From NCBI RefSeq assembly GCF_024124905.1, contig NZ_JAMXST010000001.1, forward strand, positions 806,001-870,000: a stretch of DNA of 64,000 bases. Reading direction: 5' to 3'. The notes under the pieces were generated by a model that was not told the origin of the DNA, did not search any database, and saw only the letters and a program-made list of their open reading frames with translations. Shown here in pieces: positions 25,887 through 36,275 of the stretch. This DNA comes from Cellulosimicrobium cellulans. Lineage in GTDB: Bacteria; Actinomycetota; Actinomycetes; Actinomycetales; Cellulomonadaceae. The translations under genes and the position numbers were made by a program. Numbering within the stretch: position 1 is the stretch's first letter; every line of letters starts with the position of its first letter.

Positions 25887-25914
25887 TCGACTCGTCACCG
25901 CAAGCGCTTACACT
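25887..25914 (+). promoter_or_regulatory. Alpha-glucosidase promoter with a LacI-type operator
   Basis: A -10 box TACACT (25909-25914) with a weak -35-like TCGACT (25887-25892) 16 bases upstream. The inverted repeat CGCAA-GCGC-TTACA (25899-25912) runs into the -10 box and matches the malE operators in design (TGCAA-N4-TTGCA) with two changes, so the same repressor may control both. Confidence 0.6.
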
Positions 25915-26001
25915 CGACAGCGGGTCGCGTCACCCCCGCTCCGCCTGCCGAGCGATCCCCCCGAGAACCCCGACACCACGCACGTGAGGACCGACAGCTC
26001 G

Positions 26002-27825
<1,824 letters not shown>

Positions 27826-27840
27826 GCGGCTGAGCCGAGC

Positions 27841-27870
27841 ACGGCCGGGGTCCGCGAGGGCCCCGGCCGT
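27841..27870. terminator. Bidirectional terminator
   Basis: A perfect 10-bp stem ACGGCCGGGG/CCCCGGCCGT (27841-27850 with 27861-27870) with a 10-base loop lies between the convergent stops at 27825 and 27873. Confidence 0.85.
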
Positions 27871-27872
27871 CC

Positions 27873-28544
27873 TCATGCCCGCAGCCCGGACTCGAACGCG
27901 ACACGGACCACCTCGGCCGCGAACGCCGCGTCGTCGACGTAGGCGGACGCGGAGCACACGACCGCCCCCGGGGCGGCGACGCGCCACCATGGTCCGGCGA
28001 CCGGGACCAGGAGCACGGCGCCGCGCACCTCACCGATCCCGACGCCGTGCGTGCGGGCCACGTCCCCAACGAGCGCTCGACGGTCGTCCGCCGCCGTTCG
28101 TCGGTGCAGCGCCCTGGCGCGGTTCGCCTCGCGCGCCGCGAGGGCGCGGTGCGCCTCGGGGAACAGGTGCGCGACGGCGTCACGCAGCGCGGGCACGTCG
28201 TCCAGCGCCGCGAACGCGGGCGGTGAACCGATGGCGTCCCGCGCCACGGACCGCGCGCGGACCCAGCCGAGGAACGCGTCCTCCCCCGCCGGCGGCTCCT
28301 GCGTCCGGCCGACGGCCTCGAACGCGAGGGCGGCCCGCCACCAGGCGATCCACCGCGACGCCGCGGCGTCGCGCTCGTCCGCGGGGACCAGTGCCGACCG
28401 GTCGGGCGGTCCCGGCTCGCTGCGCGGCGGCGCGTCGTCGGCCGAGACGGCGAGCGCGAGCGCGTCGCGGACCCAGAGCAGCAGGCCGAGGTCTCCGTCG
28501 TCCGACACCGACAGTCGCCACGACGGCCGCCCCTCGAACCGCAC
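27873..28544 (-). CDS. Hypothetical protein, 223 residues
   Basis: I do not recognise a family. It begins VRFEGRPSWRLSVSDDGDLGLLLWVRDALALAV, has a Trp-rich helix (SRWIAWWRAALAFEAVG), a helical middle, and ends with short strands (VRGAVLLVPVAGPWWRVAAPGAVVCSASAYVDDAAF). No signal peptide or clear membrane helix. GTG at 28544 has GAGGGGA 5 bases upstream. It starts 33 bases after the dusB stop on the same strand, so it is probably the last gene of a dusB transcript. No functional clue beyond that. Confidence 0.75.
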   Translation of the reverse strand: MRFEGRPSWRLSVSDDGDLGLLLWVRDALALAVSADDAPPRSEPGPPDRSALVPADERDAAASRWIAWWRAALAFEAVGRTQEPPAGEDAFLGWVRARSVARDAIGSPPAFAALDDVPALRDAVAHLFPEAHRALAAREANRARALHRRTAADDRRALVGDVARTHGVGIGEVRGAVLLVPVAGPWWRVAAPGAVVCSASAYVDDAAFAAEVVRVAFESGLRA

Positions 28545-28577
28545 CGTGGTCCCCTCGTTCGCGTCGCCCGACCGGCG

Positions 28578-29816
28578 TCAGCCGCCGGAGACGCTCAGCT
28601 CGGCCTCGCGCAGGCGCTCCTCGTGCTCCGCGTCGAGCTCGCGCGAGTCGAGCCAGCCGTAGGGCAGGTGCGGCGTCTTGGGCGACCCGGCGCGACCGCG
28701 CTGCCCCTCGGCGGCCTCGCCGGGGTAGGGCGCGTCCTGGTCGAGGTCGTCGAGGAGAGCGCGCAGCTCGGCGAGCGTCGAGACCATCGCGAGCGCGCGG
28801 CGCGCGTCGCCGCCCACGGCGTAGCCCTTGAGATACCAGGCCATGTGCTTGCGCAGGTCGCGCATGCCCTTGCCCTCGTCGCCGTCGAAGTAGTCGATCA
28901 TGAGCTCGCCGTGACGGTAGATCGTGTCGGCCACCTCGCGCAGCCCGGGGCGCACGCGCTCGGGACGGCCCGCGAACGCGGCGGCGAGGTCGGCGAACAG
29001 CCAGGGACGACCCTGGCAACCGCGGCCGACGACGACCCCGTCGCAGCCCGTCTCCTGCACCATGCGGACCGCGTCCTCGGCGGACCAGATGTCGCCGTTG
29101 CCGAGCACCGGCACGCTCGTCACGGCCTCCTTGAGGCGCGCGATCGCGGTCCAGTCCGCGGTGCCGGAGTAGTGCTCGGCGGCGGTGCGGGCGTGCAGCG
29201 CGACGGCCGCGACGCCCAGGCCCTCGGCGATCCGGCCGGCCTCGAGGTAGGTGAGGTGGTCGTCGTCGATGCCCTTGCGCATCTTCACGGTCACCGGCAC
29301 GCCGTAGGGGCGCGCCGCCTCGACGGCGCCCCGCACGATCGCGGTGAACAGGTCGCGCTTCCAGGGCAGCGCCGCTCCCCCGCCCTTGCGCGTCACCTTG
29401 GGGACCGGGCAGCCGAAGTTGAGGTCGACGTGGTCGGCGCGGTCCTCGGCGACGATGATGCGCACGGCCTCGCGCACGGTCGCCGGGTCGACGCCGTACA
29501 CCTGCGCGGAGCGCGGCGTCTCGTCCGCACCGAACGTCACGATGCGCAGCGCCTCGGTGTTGCGCTCGACGAGCGCACGGCTCGTCACCATCTCGGCCAC
29601 GTAGAGACCGGGGTCGTCGCCGCCGCTCGCGCCGGCCTCGCGGCACAGCGTGCGGAAGGCGCGGTTCGTGACGCCCGCCATCGGGGCGAGCACAACCGGG
29701 GTGTCGACGACGATCGGACCGATCCGCAGGGGTGCGAGCAGCCGCCCGGCACCGGCGGGAGCGGTGCCGGCGACCGTGTCGGGCGTCGTGCTGAGTGCGG
29801 GGGCGGGAGCAGTCAC
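28578..29816 (-). CDS. dusB: tRNA-dihydrouridine synthase (DusB-like)
   Basis: FMN enzyme that reduces uridines in the D-loop of tRNA. About 412 residues with the Dus TIM barrel: VVLAPMAGVTNRAFRTLCREAG (FMN site), VDLNFGCPVPKVTRKGGGAAL (active-site Cys), VTVKMRKGIDDDH, ALHARTAAEHYSGTADW, and GDIWSAEDAVRMVQETGCDGVVVGRG. Start uncertain between ATG 29825, with GGGAGA almost touching it, and GTG 29816, with the same site about 10 bases away; GTG is given. Divergent from the 52-residue membrane protein gene. The C-terminal 50 residues are an acidic tail outside the catalytic core. Confidence 0.94.
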   Translation of the reverse strand: MTAPAPALSTTPDTVAGTAPAGAGRLLAPLRIGPIVVDTPVVLAPMAGVTNRAFRTLCREAGASGGDDPGLYVAEMVTSRALVERNTEALRIVTFGADETPRSAQVYGVDPATVREAVRIIVAEDRADHVDLNFGCPVPKVTRKGGGAALPWKRDLFTAIVRGAVEAARPYGVPVTVKMRKGIDDDHLTYLEAGRIAEGLGVAAVALHARTAAEHYSGTADWTAIARLKEAVTSVPVLGNGDIWSAEDAVRMVQETGCDGVVVGRGCQGRPWLFADLAAAFAGRPERVRPGLREVADTIYRHGELMIDYFDGDEGKGMRDLRKHMAWYLKGYAVGGDARRALAMVSTLAELRALLDDLDQDAPYPGEAAEGQRGRAGSPKTPHLPYGWLDSRELDAEHEERLREAELSVSGG

Positions 29817-29940
29817 GCGCTCCATTCTCCCATCCGGTCGGCGCTTCCCCGCGAGGGTCTCTGAACGCGCGAGTGGTCGCGACCCGTGTGACGGTGGGAA
29901 GGTCCGGCGATCCAGGCCGGACCCGGACGAAAGGGACGAC

Positions 29941-30099
29941 ATGCCTCTCTGGCTCATCCTGGTCATCGTCGGCGCCGTGCTGCTCATCCTCGGTGTCGCT
30001 ATCAAGGCCGCATGGATCCTCATCTGGATCGGCATCATCGTGCTGGTCGTGAGCCTCGTGGTCGGCCTGCTCAACCGGGCGAAGGGGGCGGCCCGCTAG
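29941..30099 (+). CDS. Small hydrophobic membrane protein, 52 residues
   Basis: A very small protein made almost entirely of two hydrophobic helices: PLWLILVIVGAVLLILGVAI and ILIWIGIIVLVVSLVVGLL, with a KAAW turn and a basic end NRAKGAAR. Short hydrophobic proteins of this layout are common in actinobacteria and unassigned. ATG at 29941 has a weak AAGGGA about 5 bases upstream. It stands alone between dusB (divergent) and glyS (convergent), with its own terminator downstream. Codon use and hydrophobic pattern support a real gene. Confidence 0.75.
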   Translation: MPLWLILVIVGAVLLILGVAIKAAWILIWIGIIVLVVSLVVGLLNRAKGAAR

Positions 30100-30139
30100 C
30101 GCGAGGCCGCAGGGGGCGACGCGTCCCGGACGACGCGAC

Positions 30140-30171
30140 GGAGGGGCGGGACCGCGAGGTCCCGCCCCTCC
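30140..30171. terminator. Bidirectional terminator before glyS 3' end
   Basis: A perfect 14-bp stem GGAGGGGCGGGACC/GGTCCCGCCCCTCC (30140-30153 with 30158-30171) with a GCGA tetraloop, between convergent stops at 30099 and 30215. Confidence 0.9.
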
Positions 30172-30214
30172 TGCGTGCCCGGCGCGCGGACTCCCCGCGC
30201 GGCCGGTCGGACGG

Positions 30215-31612
30215 TCAGGCGCCGAGCAGGTGCCCGGCGAGGTACTCGGTGACCTTGTCGAGCGCCACGCGCTCCTGGGCCATCGAGTCGCGGTGCCGGA
30301 TCGTCACGGCCTGGTCGTCGAGCGTGTCGAAGTCGACGGTGATGCAGAACGGCGTGCCGATCTCGTCCTGACGGCGGTACCGGCGGCCGATGGCGCCGGC
30401 GTCGTCGAAGTCGACGTTCCAGTACTTGCGGAGCTCCGTCGCGAGATCCTTCGCCTTGGGCGAGAGCTGCTCGTTGCGGCTCAGCGGGAGCACGGCGGCC
30501 TTGACCGGCGCGAGGCGGTGGTCGAGGCGCAGGACGGTGCGCGTGTCCACGCCGCCCTTCGCGTTCGGCGCCTCGTCCTCGGTGTACGCCTCGACGAGGA
30601 ACGCCATGAGCGAGCGGGTGAGACCCGCCGCCGGCTCGATGACGTAGGGGACCCAGCGCTCGTTCTTGGTCTGGTCGAAGTACGACAGGTCCTTGCCCGA
30701 GTGCTCGGCGTGGGTCTTGAGGTCGAAGTCCGTGCGGTTCGCGATGCCCTCGAGCTCGCCCCACTCCGAGCCGGAGAAGCCGAACCGGTACTCGATGTCG
30801 ACCGTGCGGGTCGAGTAGTGCGAGAGCTTCTCCTGCGGGTGCTCGTACAGGCGCAGGTTGTCGCGCGCGATGCCGAGGTCGACGTACCAGTCGGTGCGCG
30901 TGTCGATCCAGTACTGGTGCCACTCGGCGTCCGTGCCGGGCTCGACGAAGAACTCCATCTCCATCTGCTCGAACTCGCGCGTGCGGAAGATGAAGTTGCC
31001 GGGCGTGATCTCGTTGCGGAACGACTTGCCGATCTGGCCGATGCCGAACGGCGGCTTCTTGCGGCTCGCGCCCATGACGTTGGCGAAGTTCACGAAGATG
31101 CCCTGCGCCGTCTCGGGGCGCAGGTAGTGCAGACCGGACTCGTCCTCGACCGGGCCGAGGTAGGTCTTGAGCATCATGTTGAAGTCGCGGGGCTCGGTCC
31201 ACTGCCCGCGCGTGCCGCAGTTGGGGCACACGATCTCGGCGAGGCCGCCCTCGGGAGCGCGGCCCTTCTTCTCCTCGAACTCCTCGATCATCTGGTCCTC
31301 ACGGAACCGCTTGTGGCAGTGCAGGCACTCCGTGAGCGGGTCGGTGAAGACGCCGACGTGGCCCGAGGCCACCCACACCTGCCGCGGGAGGATGACGGAC
31401 GAGTCGAGGCCGACGACGTCGTCGCGGCTGGTGACCATGGCGCGCCACCACTGCTTCTTGATGTTCTCCTTGAGCTCGGTGCCGAGCGGCCCGTAGTCCC
31501 AGGCGGAGCGGGTACCGCCGTAGATCTCGCCCGAGGGGAAGACGAACCCACGCCGCTTGGCGAGGGAGACGACGGCGTCGAGACGGGCGGTGGGTGAGGG
31601 CGCTGCGGCCAC
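30215..31612 (-). CDS. glyS: Glycine-tRNA ligase (class II, dimeric type)
   Basis: Charges tRNA-Gly with glycine. The 465 residues match the single-chain, alpha2-type enzyme: [25 protein letters not shown] at the N-terminus, a zinc-ribbon-like pair of Cys motifs (CLHCHKRF and [10 protein letters not shown]), [17 protein letters not shown] (motif 2 region), [34 protein letters not shown], and the anticodon-binding C-terminal domain ([16 protein letters not shown]). GTG 31612 is chosen because AGGAG lies 8 bases upstream; ATG 31618 and GTG 31621 lie 2 bases or less from that site. Divergent from znuA. Confidence 0.95.
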   Translation of the reverse strand: MAAAPSPTARLDAVVSLAKRRGFVFPSGEIYGGTRSAWDYGPLGTELKENIKKQWWRAMVTSRDDVVGLDSSVILPRQVWVASGHVGVFTDPLTECLHCHKRFREDQMIEEFEEKKGRAPEGGLAEIVCPNCGTRGQWTEPRDFNMMLKTYLGPVEDESGLHYLRPETAQGIFVNFANVMGASRKKPPFGIGQIGKSFRNEITPGNFIFRTREFEQMEMEFFVEPGTDAEWHQYWIDTRTDWYVDLGIARDNLRLYEHPQEKLSHYSTRTVDIEYRFGFSGSEWGELEGIANRTDFDLKTHAEHSGKDLSYFDQTKNERWVPYVIEPAAGLTRSLMAFLVEAYTEDEAPNAKGGVDTRTVLRLDHRLAPVKAAVLPLSRNEQLSPKAKDLATELRKYWNVDFDDAGAIGRRYRRQDEIGTPFCITVDFDTLDDQAVTIRHRDSMAQERVALDKVTEYLAGHLLGA

Positions 31613-31736
31613 GGACATCACTCCTGGTGCTCACGGCCCCGCACGTGGCTCGTGGGGGCTGGACGGGTGGGCGGCGCCCGCACGGGCGCCGACCGACCAG
31701 CGTACCCGGCCGTGACCGGCCTCACCGGGATCGGTT

Positions 31737-31766
31737 TTGACATTCATTCTCAAGAAGGCGGACACT
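31737..31766 (+). promoter_or_regulatory. Zur-like box over the znuA promoter
   Basis: TTGACATTCATTCTCAA (31737-31753) has TTGA/TCAA ends and the ATT-N-ATT centre of Zur/Fur-type boxes. Its first six bases are a consensus -35 (TTGACA). A -10-like GACACT (31761-31766) follows after 18 bases and ends 7 bases before the ATG at 31774, giving a leaderless znuA mRNA. A repressor on the box would cover the -35. Confidence 0.7.
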
Positions 31767-31773
31767 GGTGGTC

Positions 31774-32763
31774 ATGCACCGCTCCCCCGCTCGGCGCCGT
31801 CGCGCCCTCGCCACCACCGCCGCCCTCGCCACGGCCGCGCTCGTCGCGGCGTGCTCCCCCGGCGACTCCCCCGGCGCCGGCGGCAGCGACGACGGGCGCC
31901 TCCAGGTGCTCGCGTCGTTCTACCCGCTCCAGTACGTCGTCGAGCAGGTCGGCGGCGAGCACGTCGACGTCTCCAACCTCACCCCGCCCGCGGCCGAGCC
32001 GCACGACCTCGAGCTCGCGCCCGCCCAGGTGCGTGCGATCGGCGACGCCGACCTCGTCGTCTACCTCTCCGGCTTCCAGCCCGCCGTCGACGAGGGCATC
32101 GAGCAGCGCGCCCCGGAGCACGTCGTGGACGCCGCCGAGTCCGCCGGGCTCGAGGAGCACCCCGGTGGCGAGGGCGAGCACGCCGACGAGAGCGCGGAAG
32201 AGCACGCCGAGCACGCGGACGAGTCCGGCGACGGCCACGACCACGGCGCGACCGACCCGCACTTCTGGCTCGACCCGACGCGCCTCGCCGCCGTCGGCGA
32301 CGCCGTCGCCGACGAGCTCTCCGCGATCGACCCCGACCACGCGGACGACTACGCCGCCGGAGCCGCCGCCCTCACCGCCGACCTCGACGACCTCGACACC
32401 GAGCTCGCCGAGGCGCTCGCGCCGTGCTCGGGGGCGACGCTCGTGACGTCGCACGAGGCGTTCGGGTACCTGGCGGAGCGCTACGACCTGCACCAGGTGG
32501 GCGTCTCGGGCATCGACCCCGAGGCCGAGCCGTCGCCCGCGCGCCTGCGCGAGGTCGGCGAGATCGTCCGCGAGAACGGCGTGACCACGATCTTCTTCGA
32601 GACGCTCGTGAGCCCCAAGGTGACCCAGACGCTCGCCGACGACCTCGGCGTGCAGACCGCCCTCCTCGACCCGATCGAGAGCCTCGCCGACGGTGCGACG
32701 GACTACCGTGAGGTCATGGAGTCCAACCTCGAGGCGCTCACCTCCGGCCTCGCCTGCTCATGA
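31774..32763 (+). CDS. znuA: Zinc ABC transporter substrate-binding lipoprotein
   Basis: A 329-residue metal-binding lipoprotein delivering zinc to ZnuB. A Tat- or Sec-like basic signal (MHRSPARRRRALATT) ends in lipobox LVAAC (Cys27). Zinc ligands of the cluster A-I family are visible: His in EPHDLELAP, His in TDPHFWLDP and His in VTSHEAFGYLAERY. A His/Asp/Glu-rich loop before TDPHFW (EEHPGGEGEHADESAEEHAE and HADESGDGHDHG) is the flexible zinc trap that marks zinc, rather than manganese, members. ATG 31774 is chosen from the promoter spacing; GTG 31768 lies two codons upstream. ATGA overlap with znuC. Confidence 0.94.
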   Translation: MHRSPARRRRALATTAALATAALVAACSPGDSPGAGGSDDGRLQVLASFYPLQYVVEQVGGEHVDVSNLTPPAAEPHDLELAPAQVRAIGDADLVVYLSGFQPAVDEGIEQRAPEHVVDAAESAGLEEHPGGEGEHADESAEEHAEHADESGDGHDHGATDPHFWLDPTRLAAVGDAVADELSAIDPDHADDYAAGAAALTADLDDLDTELAEALAPCSGATLVTSHEAFGYLAERYDLHQVGVSGIDPEAEPSPARLREVGEIVRENGVTTIFFETLVSPKVTQTLADDLGVQTALLDPIESLADGATDYREVMESNLEALTSGLACS

Positions 32764-33590
32764 CGGGCGCGGCAGAGCTCGTCGCCGCGCGCGACGTCCA
32801 CGTGACCCTCGGCGGGAGCGAGATCCTGCGCGGGATCGACCTGACCGTCGGCGCCGGCGAGGTCGTCGCGGTCCTCGGTGCCAACGGGTCGGGCAAGTCG
32901 ACGCTCGTGCGGGCGCTCGTCGGGATCGTCCCGCTGTCCCGCGGCTCCGTCGACCTGTTCGGCGCGCCGCTCGGTCCTCGCCTGCCCTGGCAACGTCTGG
33001 GCTACGTGCCGCAGCGCGTCGCCGCGCCGTCGGGCATGCCGTCCACGGCGTCCGAGGTCGTCGCCTCCGGGCTCCTCGGCGGCGGCCGCCTCCGGCTCCC
33101 CCGCGGCTGGCGTGCGCGCACGGTCGAGGCGCTCGACCTCGTCGGGCTCGCCGACCGCGCGGACGACTCCACCGCCGAGCTGTCGGGCGGCCAGCAGCAG
33201 CGCGTGCTCATCGCGCGCGCCCTGGTCCGCCGGCCCGACCTCCTCGTCCTCGACGAGCCCGTCGCCGGCGTGGACAAGCCCAGCCAGGAGTCGTTCGCCG
33301 CGACCATGACGCGGCTCGTCGGCGACGGGCTCACGGTGCTCGTCGTCCTCCACGAGCTCGGCGCGCTCGCCCCGCTCATCGAGCGCGCCGTCGTGCTGCG
33401 GCACGGCCGCGTCGTGCACGACGGCGCCCCGCCCCGCGCGTCGTCGACCCACGCGGGCGCCACGCACCAGCACCTCCACCCGCACGAGCCCGCGGACACC
33501 GACAACCGCACCGCCGGTCCGGAGACGGGCCTCACCGACACCCTGAACCCCGACCTCGCCGCGGGTCACGCACCCAGGACGGCCTCATGA
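32760..33590 (+). CDS. znuC: Zinc ABC transporter ATP-binding protein
   Basis: A 276-residue ATPase driving zinc import. Walker A GANGSGKST, Q-loop near YVPQR, signature LSGGQQQR, Walker B LLVLDEP and the switch His in VLHELG are all present. The start overlaps the znuA stop as ATGA. The last 50 residues extend past the ATPase core as a hydrophilic, His-rich tail (THQHLHPHEPADTDNRTAG); such a tail could bind zinc or sense cytosolic zinc, an inference. It ends in an ATGA overlap with znuB, so the three genes are translationally coupled. Confidence 0.94.
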   Translation: MTGAAELVAARDVHVTLGGSEILRGIDLTVGAGEVVAVLGANGSGKSTLVRALVGIVPLSRGSVDLFGAPLGPRLPWQRLGYVPQRVAAPSGMPSTASEVVASGLLGGGRLRLPRGWRARTVEALDLVGLADRADDSTAELSGGQQQRVLIARALVRRPDLLVLDEPVAGVDKPSQESFAATMTRLVGDGLTVLVVLHELGALAPLIERAVVLRHGRVVHDGAPPRASSTHAGATHQHLHPHEPADTDNRTAGPETGLTDTLNPDLAAGHAPRTAS

Positions 33591-34555
33591 CCACGCTGTT
33601 CTCCGAGATCTCCCTCATGCTCACCGACCCGCTCATGCAGCGCGCCCTCCTCGCCGCGCTCCTGGTCGGCGTCAGCGCGCCCGTGGTGGGCACGTACCTC
33701 GTGCAGCGCAAGCTCTCGCTCCTCGGCGACGGCATCGGGCACGTCGCCCTCACCGGCGTCGCGCTCGGGTGGCTCGTCGGGGCCGCGATGGGCGTCGTCC
33801 CGAACGACGCGCTCGCGATCCCCGGCGCGGTGGTCGCCGCCGTGCTCGGTGCGGTCGCCATCGAGGTCGTGCGCGAGCGCGGCCGCACGAGCGGCGACCT
33901 CGCGCTCGCGCTGCTCTTCTACGGCGGCATCGCGGGCGGCGTCCTGCTCATCGGCCTCGCGGGCGGCTCGTCCGGGAGCCTCATGCAGTACCTCTTCGGC
34001 TCCATCTCGACCGTCACGGCGTCGGACCTCGTCCTCACCGTCGTGCTCAGCGCGGTGATCCTGCTCGTCGGGGTCGGGTTGCGCGCCGCGCTGTTCTCCG
34101 TGAGCCACGACGAGGAGTTCGCGCGCGCGTCGGGCCTGCCCGTGCGCACGCTCAACATCGCCGTCGCCGTCGTCGCCGCGCTCACCGTGACGGTGTCGAT
34201 GCGGGTCGTCGGGCTGCTGCTCGTGAGCGCGCTGATGATCGTGCCCGTCGCGGTCGCGCAGCTCGTCACGCGCTCGTTCCGCCGGACGATGCTCGTCGCG
34301 TCGGTCGTCGGCGTGGTCGTGTGCGTCGTGGGGCTGTCCTTCACCTACTGGAACAACGTCTCGCCGGGTGCGACCATCGTGGTCCTCGCGATCGCGACCT
34401 ACCTGCTCGTCGCCGTCCTGCGGCCGCTGTGGGTCCGCCGACGCCCGCGCGTGGCGCGCGACCCGCACCCGGACATCCCCGACGACGTCGAGCTCGACCT
34501 CGTACCCTCGGGGGCGTCGAACCGCACACCCGGAGGTGACACGTGCAGCGCATGA
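33587..34555 (+). CDS. znuB: Zinc ABC transporter permease
   Basis: A 322-residue permease of the ABC-3 family with about eight or nine hydrophobic helices (ALLVGVSAPVVGTYLVQRKL; SLLGDGIGHVALTGVALG; SVSHDEEFARASGLPVRTLN as the family cytoplasmic loop; SMRVVGLLLVSALMIVPVAVA). It forms the zinc channel with ZnuC and receives metal from ZnuA. The ATG at 33587 overlaps the znuC stop (ATGA). The final 35 residues are a hydrophilic cytoplasmic tail whose coding end overlaps zur by 13 bases. Confidence 0.94.
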   Translation: MTTLFSEISLMLTDPLMQRALLAALLVGVSAPVVGTYLVQRKLSLLGDGIGHVALTGVALGWLVGAAMGVVPNDALAIPGAVVAAVLGAVAIEVVRERGRTSGDLALALLFYGGIAGGVLLIGLAGGSSGSLMQYLFGSISTVTASDLVLTVVLSAVILLVGVGLRAALFSVSHDEEFARASGLPVRTLNIAVAVVAALTVTVSMRVVGLLLVSALMIVPVAVAQLVTRSFRRTMLVASVVGVVVCVVGLSFTYWNNVSPGATIVVLAIATYLLVAVLRPLWVRRRPRVARDPHPDIPDDVELDLVPSGASNRTPGGDTCSA

Positions 34556-34941
34556 CCCGGCAGCGCGCCGCCGTCTCGGACGCTCTCGAGGACCTCGACG
34601 ACTTCCGCAGCGCCCAGCAGCTCCACGAGATCCTGCGCACCCGCGGGGACAACGTGGGGCTCGCGACCGTCTACCGCACGCTCCAGAGCCTCGCGGACGG
34701 CGGCGACGTCGACGTGCTGCGCACCGAGGAGGGGGAGAACCTCTACCGCCGGTGCGAGCGCCGCGAGCACCACCACCACCTCGTGTGCCGCACGTGCGGC
34801 CGCACGGTCGAGATCGACGGCCCGACCGTCGAGACGTGGGCCAACCAGGTGGGCACGTCGCACGGGTTCGTCGACATCCAGCACACGATCGAGCTGTTCG
34901 GCACGTGCGCGGGGTGCGCACGCGCCTCCGCGCGGGACTGA
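34543..34941 (+). CDS. zur: Fur-family zinc uptake regulator (Zur-like)
   Basis: A 132-residue metal-dependent repressor. The winged helix (RQRAAVSDALEDLDDFRSAQQLHEILRTRG; VGLATVYRTLQSLADGGDVDV) is followed by the dimer/metal domain with RREHHHHLVCRTCGRTVEID and CAGCARAS, the two Cys pairs of a structural zinc site. GTG 34543 has GGAGG 6 bases upstream within znuB and overlaps znuB by 13 bases. Position as last gene of znuA-C-B-zur, with a Zur-like box before znuA, argues for zinc rather than iron sensing and for autoregulation. Confidence 0.93.
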   Translation: MQRMTRQRAAVSDALEDLDDFRSAQQLHEILRTRGDNVGLATVYRTLQSLADGGDVDVLRTEEGENLYRRCERREHHHHLVCRTCGRTVEIDGPTVETWANQVGTSHGFVDIQHTIELFGTCAGCARASARD

Positions 34942-34944
34942 GCC

Positions 34945-35544
34945 GTGCCCGACGCGCTGGACGGCGCCCCGTTCGCCGCGCTCTTCGCGTTCTTCTTCGC
35001 GATCGCGTTCGTGCGGACGCAGGCGACGTACTGGATCGCGCGACTCGTCACGACGTGGACGCTCGACCGCACGCGGCCCGTGAAGCCGTGGGTCGCGCGC
35101 GTCCACGCCTGGCTGTCCGGACGCTCGGCGGCGCGCGGGATCGAGACCGTCCGCCGCTGGGGCGTCCTCGCCGTCCCCGTGTCCTTCCTCGCGACCGGGA
35201 CCAAGACCGTCGTGAACGCCGCCGCGGGGGTCGTCCGGATGCCGTTCGGCCGCTACCTCGCCGCGATGACGCTCGGGTGCGCGGTCCACGCGACCATCTA
35301 CGCGACCGTCGGCTGGGCCGTGTGGACGGCCGCCTTCGCCGCGGCGACCGGGTCGCCGTGGGGCGTCGCGGCCCTGGTCCTGCTGGTCGTCGGCGTGGCC
35401 GTCGGGGTGGTCGTCATGGTTCGACGCCGCGCCGCCCGGGAGACCGTCGCTCCGGCGGGTGCGATCGCCGCCCTCGAGGGAGACGGTCTCGTCCTCGACC
35501 CCCGCGTCCAGGACACGCAGGACGCGCCGCGCCTCGACCGATGA
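34945..35544 (+). CDS. DedA/VTT-like membrane protein
   Basis: A 199-residue membrane protein resembling the DedA/VTT family: an N-terminal helix (FAALFAFFFAIAFVRTQATYWIARL), a central region RWGVLAVPVSFLATGTKTVVNAAAGVVRMPFGRYLAAMTLGC typical of the VTT core, two C-terminal helices and a hydrophilic tail. DedA proteins are linked to lipid-carrier recycling and membrane homeostasis; the role here is not established. GTG at 34945 lies 3 bases after the zur stop, so it may be read through from the znu operon, although the function gives no obvious tie to zinc. Confidence 0.78.
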   Translation: MPDALDGAPFAALFAFFFAIAFVRTQATYWIARLVTTWTLDRTRPVKPWVARVHAWLSGRSAARGIETVRRWGVLAVPVSFLATGTKTVVNAAAGVVRMPFGRYLAAMTLGCAVHATIYATVGWAVWTAAFAAATGSPWGVAALVLLVVGVAVGVVVMVRRRAARETVAPAGAIAALEGDGLVLDPRVQDTQDAPRLDR

Positions 35545-35574
35545 GATGACGCGCGCCCGACCGTCCGAACGGGC

Positions 35575-36252
35575 ATGACCACGTTCCTCCTGCTGCCCGG
35601 CGCCGGCGGCGACCCCGCGTACTGGGACCTGCTCGCGCCCGAGCTCGCCCGGCTCGGTCACCTCCCGGTCCCCGTCGACCTGCCCCAGCACGACGAGGCC
35701 TACGGCTGGGCCGACCTCACCGACGTCGCCGTCGAGACCCTGCACCGCGCGGCCGGACCCGCCGAGCGGGACGACCTCGTCGTCGTGGCCCAGTCCATGG
35801 GCGCGTACGTGGGCCCGCTCGTGTGCGAGCGCGATCCGGTCCGCCTGCTCGTGCTGCTCAACCCGATGATCCCGCTGCCGGGCGAGTCGGGCGCCGACTG
35901 GTGGCGCGCGACGGACCACGCAGCGCGCCGTGCCGCGACGGGCCTCGGGCCGTTCGACCCCGTGGACGACTTCCTCCACGACGTGCCCGAGGCGGTCGCG
36001 GCCGCCGTGCAGCGCAGCGACCGGCAGCCGTCCGAACGCTCGTTCGCCGAGCCCTGGCCGGCCCGCGCCTGGCCGACAGCGCCCACGGTCGTGCTCCAGG
36101 GTGACGACGACCGCCTCTTCCCCGTGGCCTTCCAGCGCGCCGTCGCGCGCGAGCGCCTGGGCGCCGACGTCGAGACGCTGCCCGGCGGGCACCTCGTGGC
36201 GCTCAGCCGACCGGTCGAGCTCGCCGCCCGGCTCGACGTGCTCGCCGGCTGA
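35575..36252 (+). CDS. Alpha/beta hydrolase
   Basis: A 225-residue soluble alpha/beta hydrolase: MTTFLLLPGAGGDPAYWDLLAPELARLGH at the N-terminus, nucleophile elbow VVVAQSMGAYVGPLV (Ser in QSMGA), acid strand TVVLQGDDDRLFP and His in LPGGHLVALSRP. That is a complete Ser-Asp-His triad for an esterase-like enzyme; the substrate is unknown. ATG at 35575 has a poor SD. It follows the VTT gene by 30 bases on the same strand and converges with the VOC gene. Confidence 0.87.
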   Translation: MTTFLLLPGAGGDPAYWDLLAPELARLGHLPVPVDLPQHDEAYGWADLTDVAVETLHRAAGPAERDDLVVVAQSMGAYVGPLVCERDPVRLLVLLNPMIPLPGESGADWWRATDHAARRAATGLGPFDPVDDFLHDVPEAVAAAVQRSDRQPSERSFAEPWPARAWPTAPTVVLQGDDDRLFPVAFQRAVARERLGADVETLPGGHLVALSRPVELAARLDVLAG

Positions 36253-36275
36253 CGGACCGGACGTCCCCCGGCGCC

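Noticed and set aside
34945-35544. VTT-like gene as a fifth zinc-uptake component
   Set aside because: It has no metal-ligand motifs; its closeness to zur is the only link.
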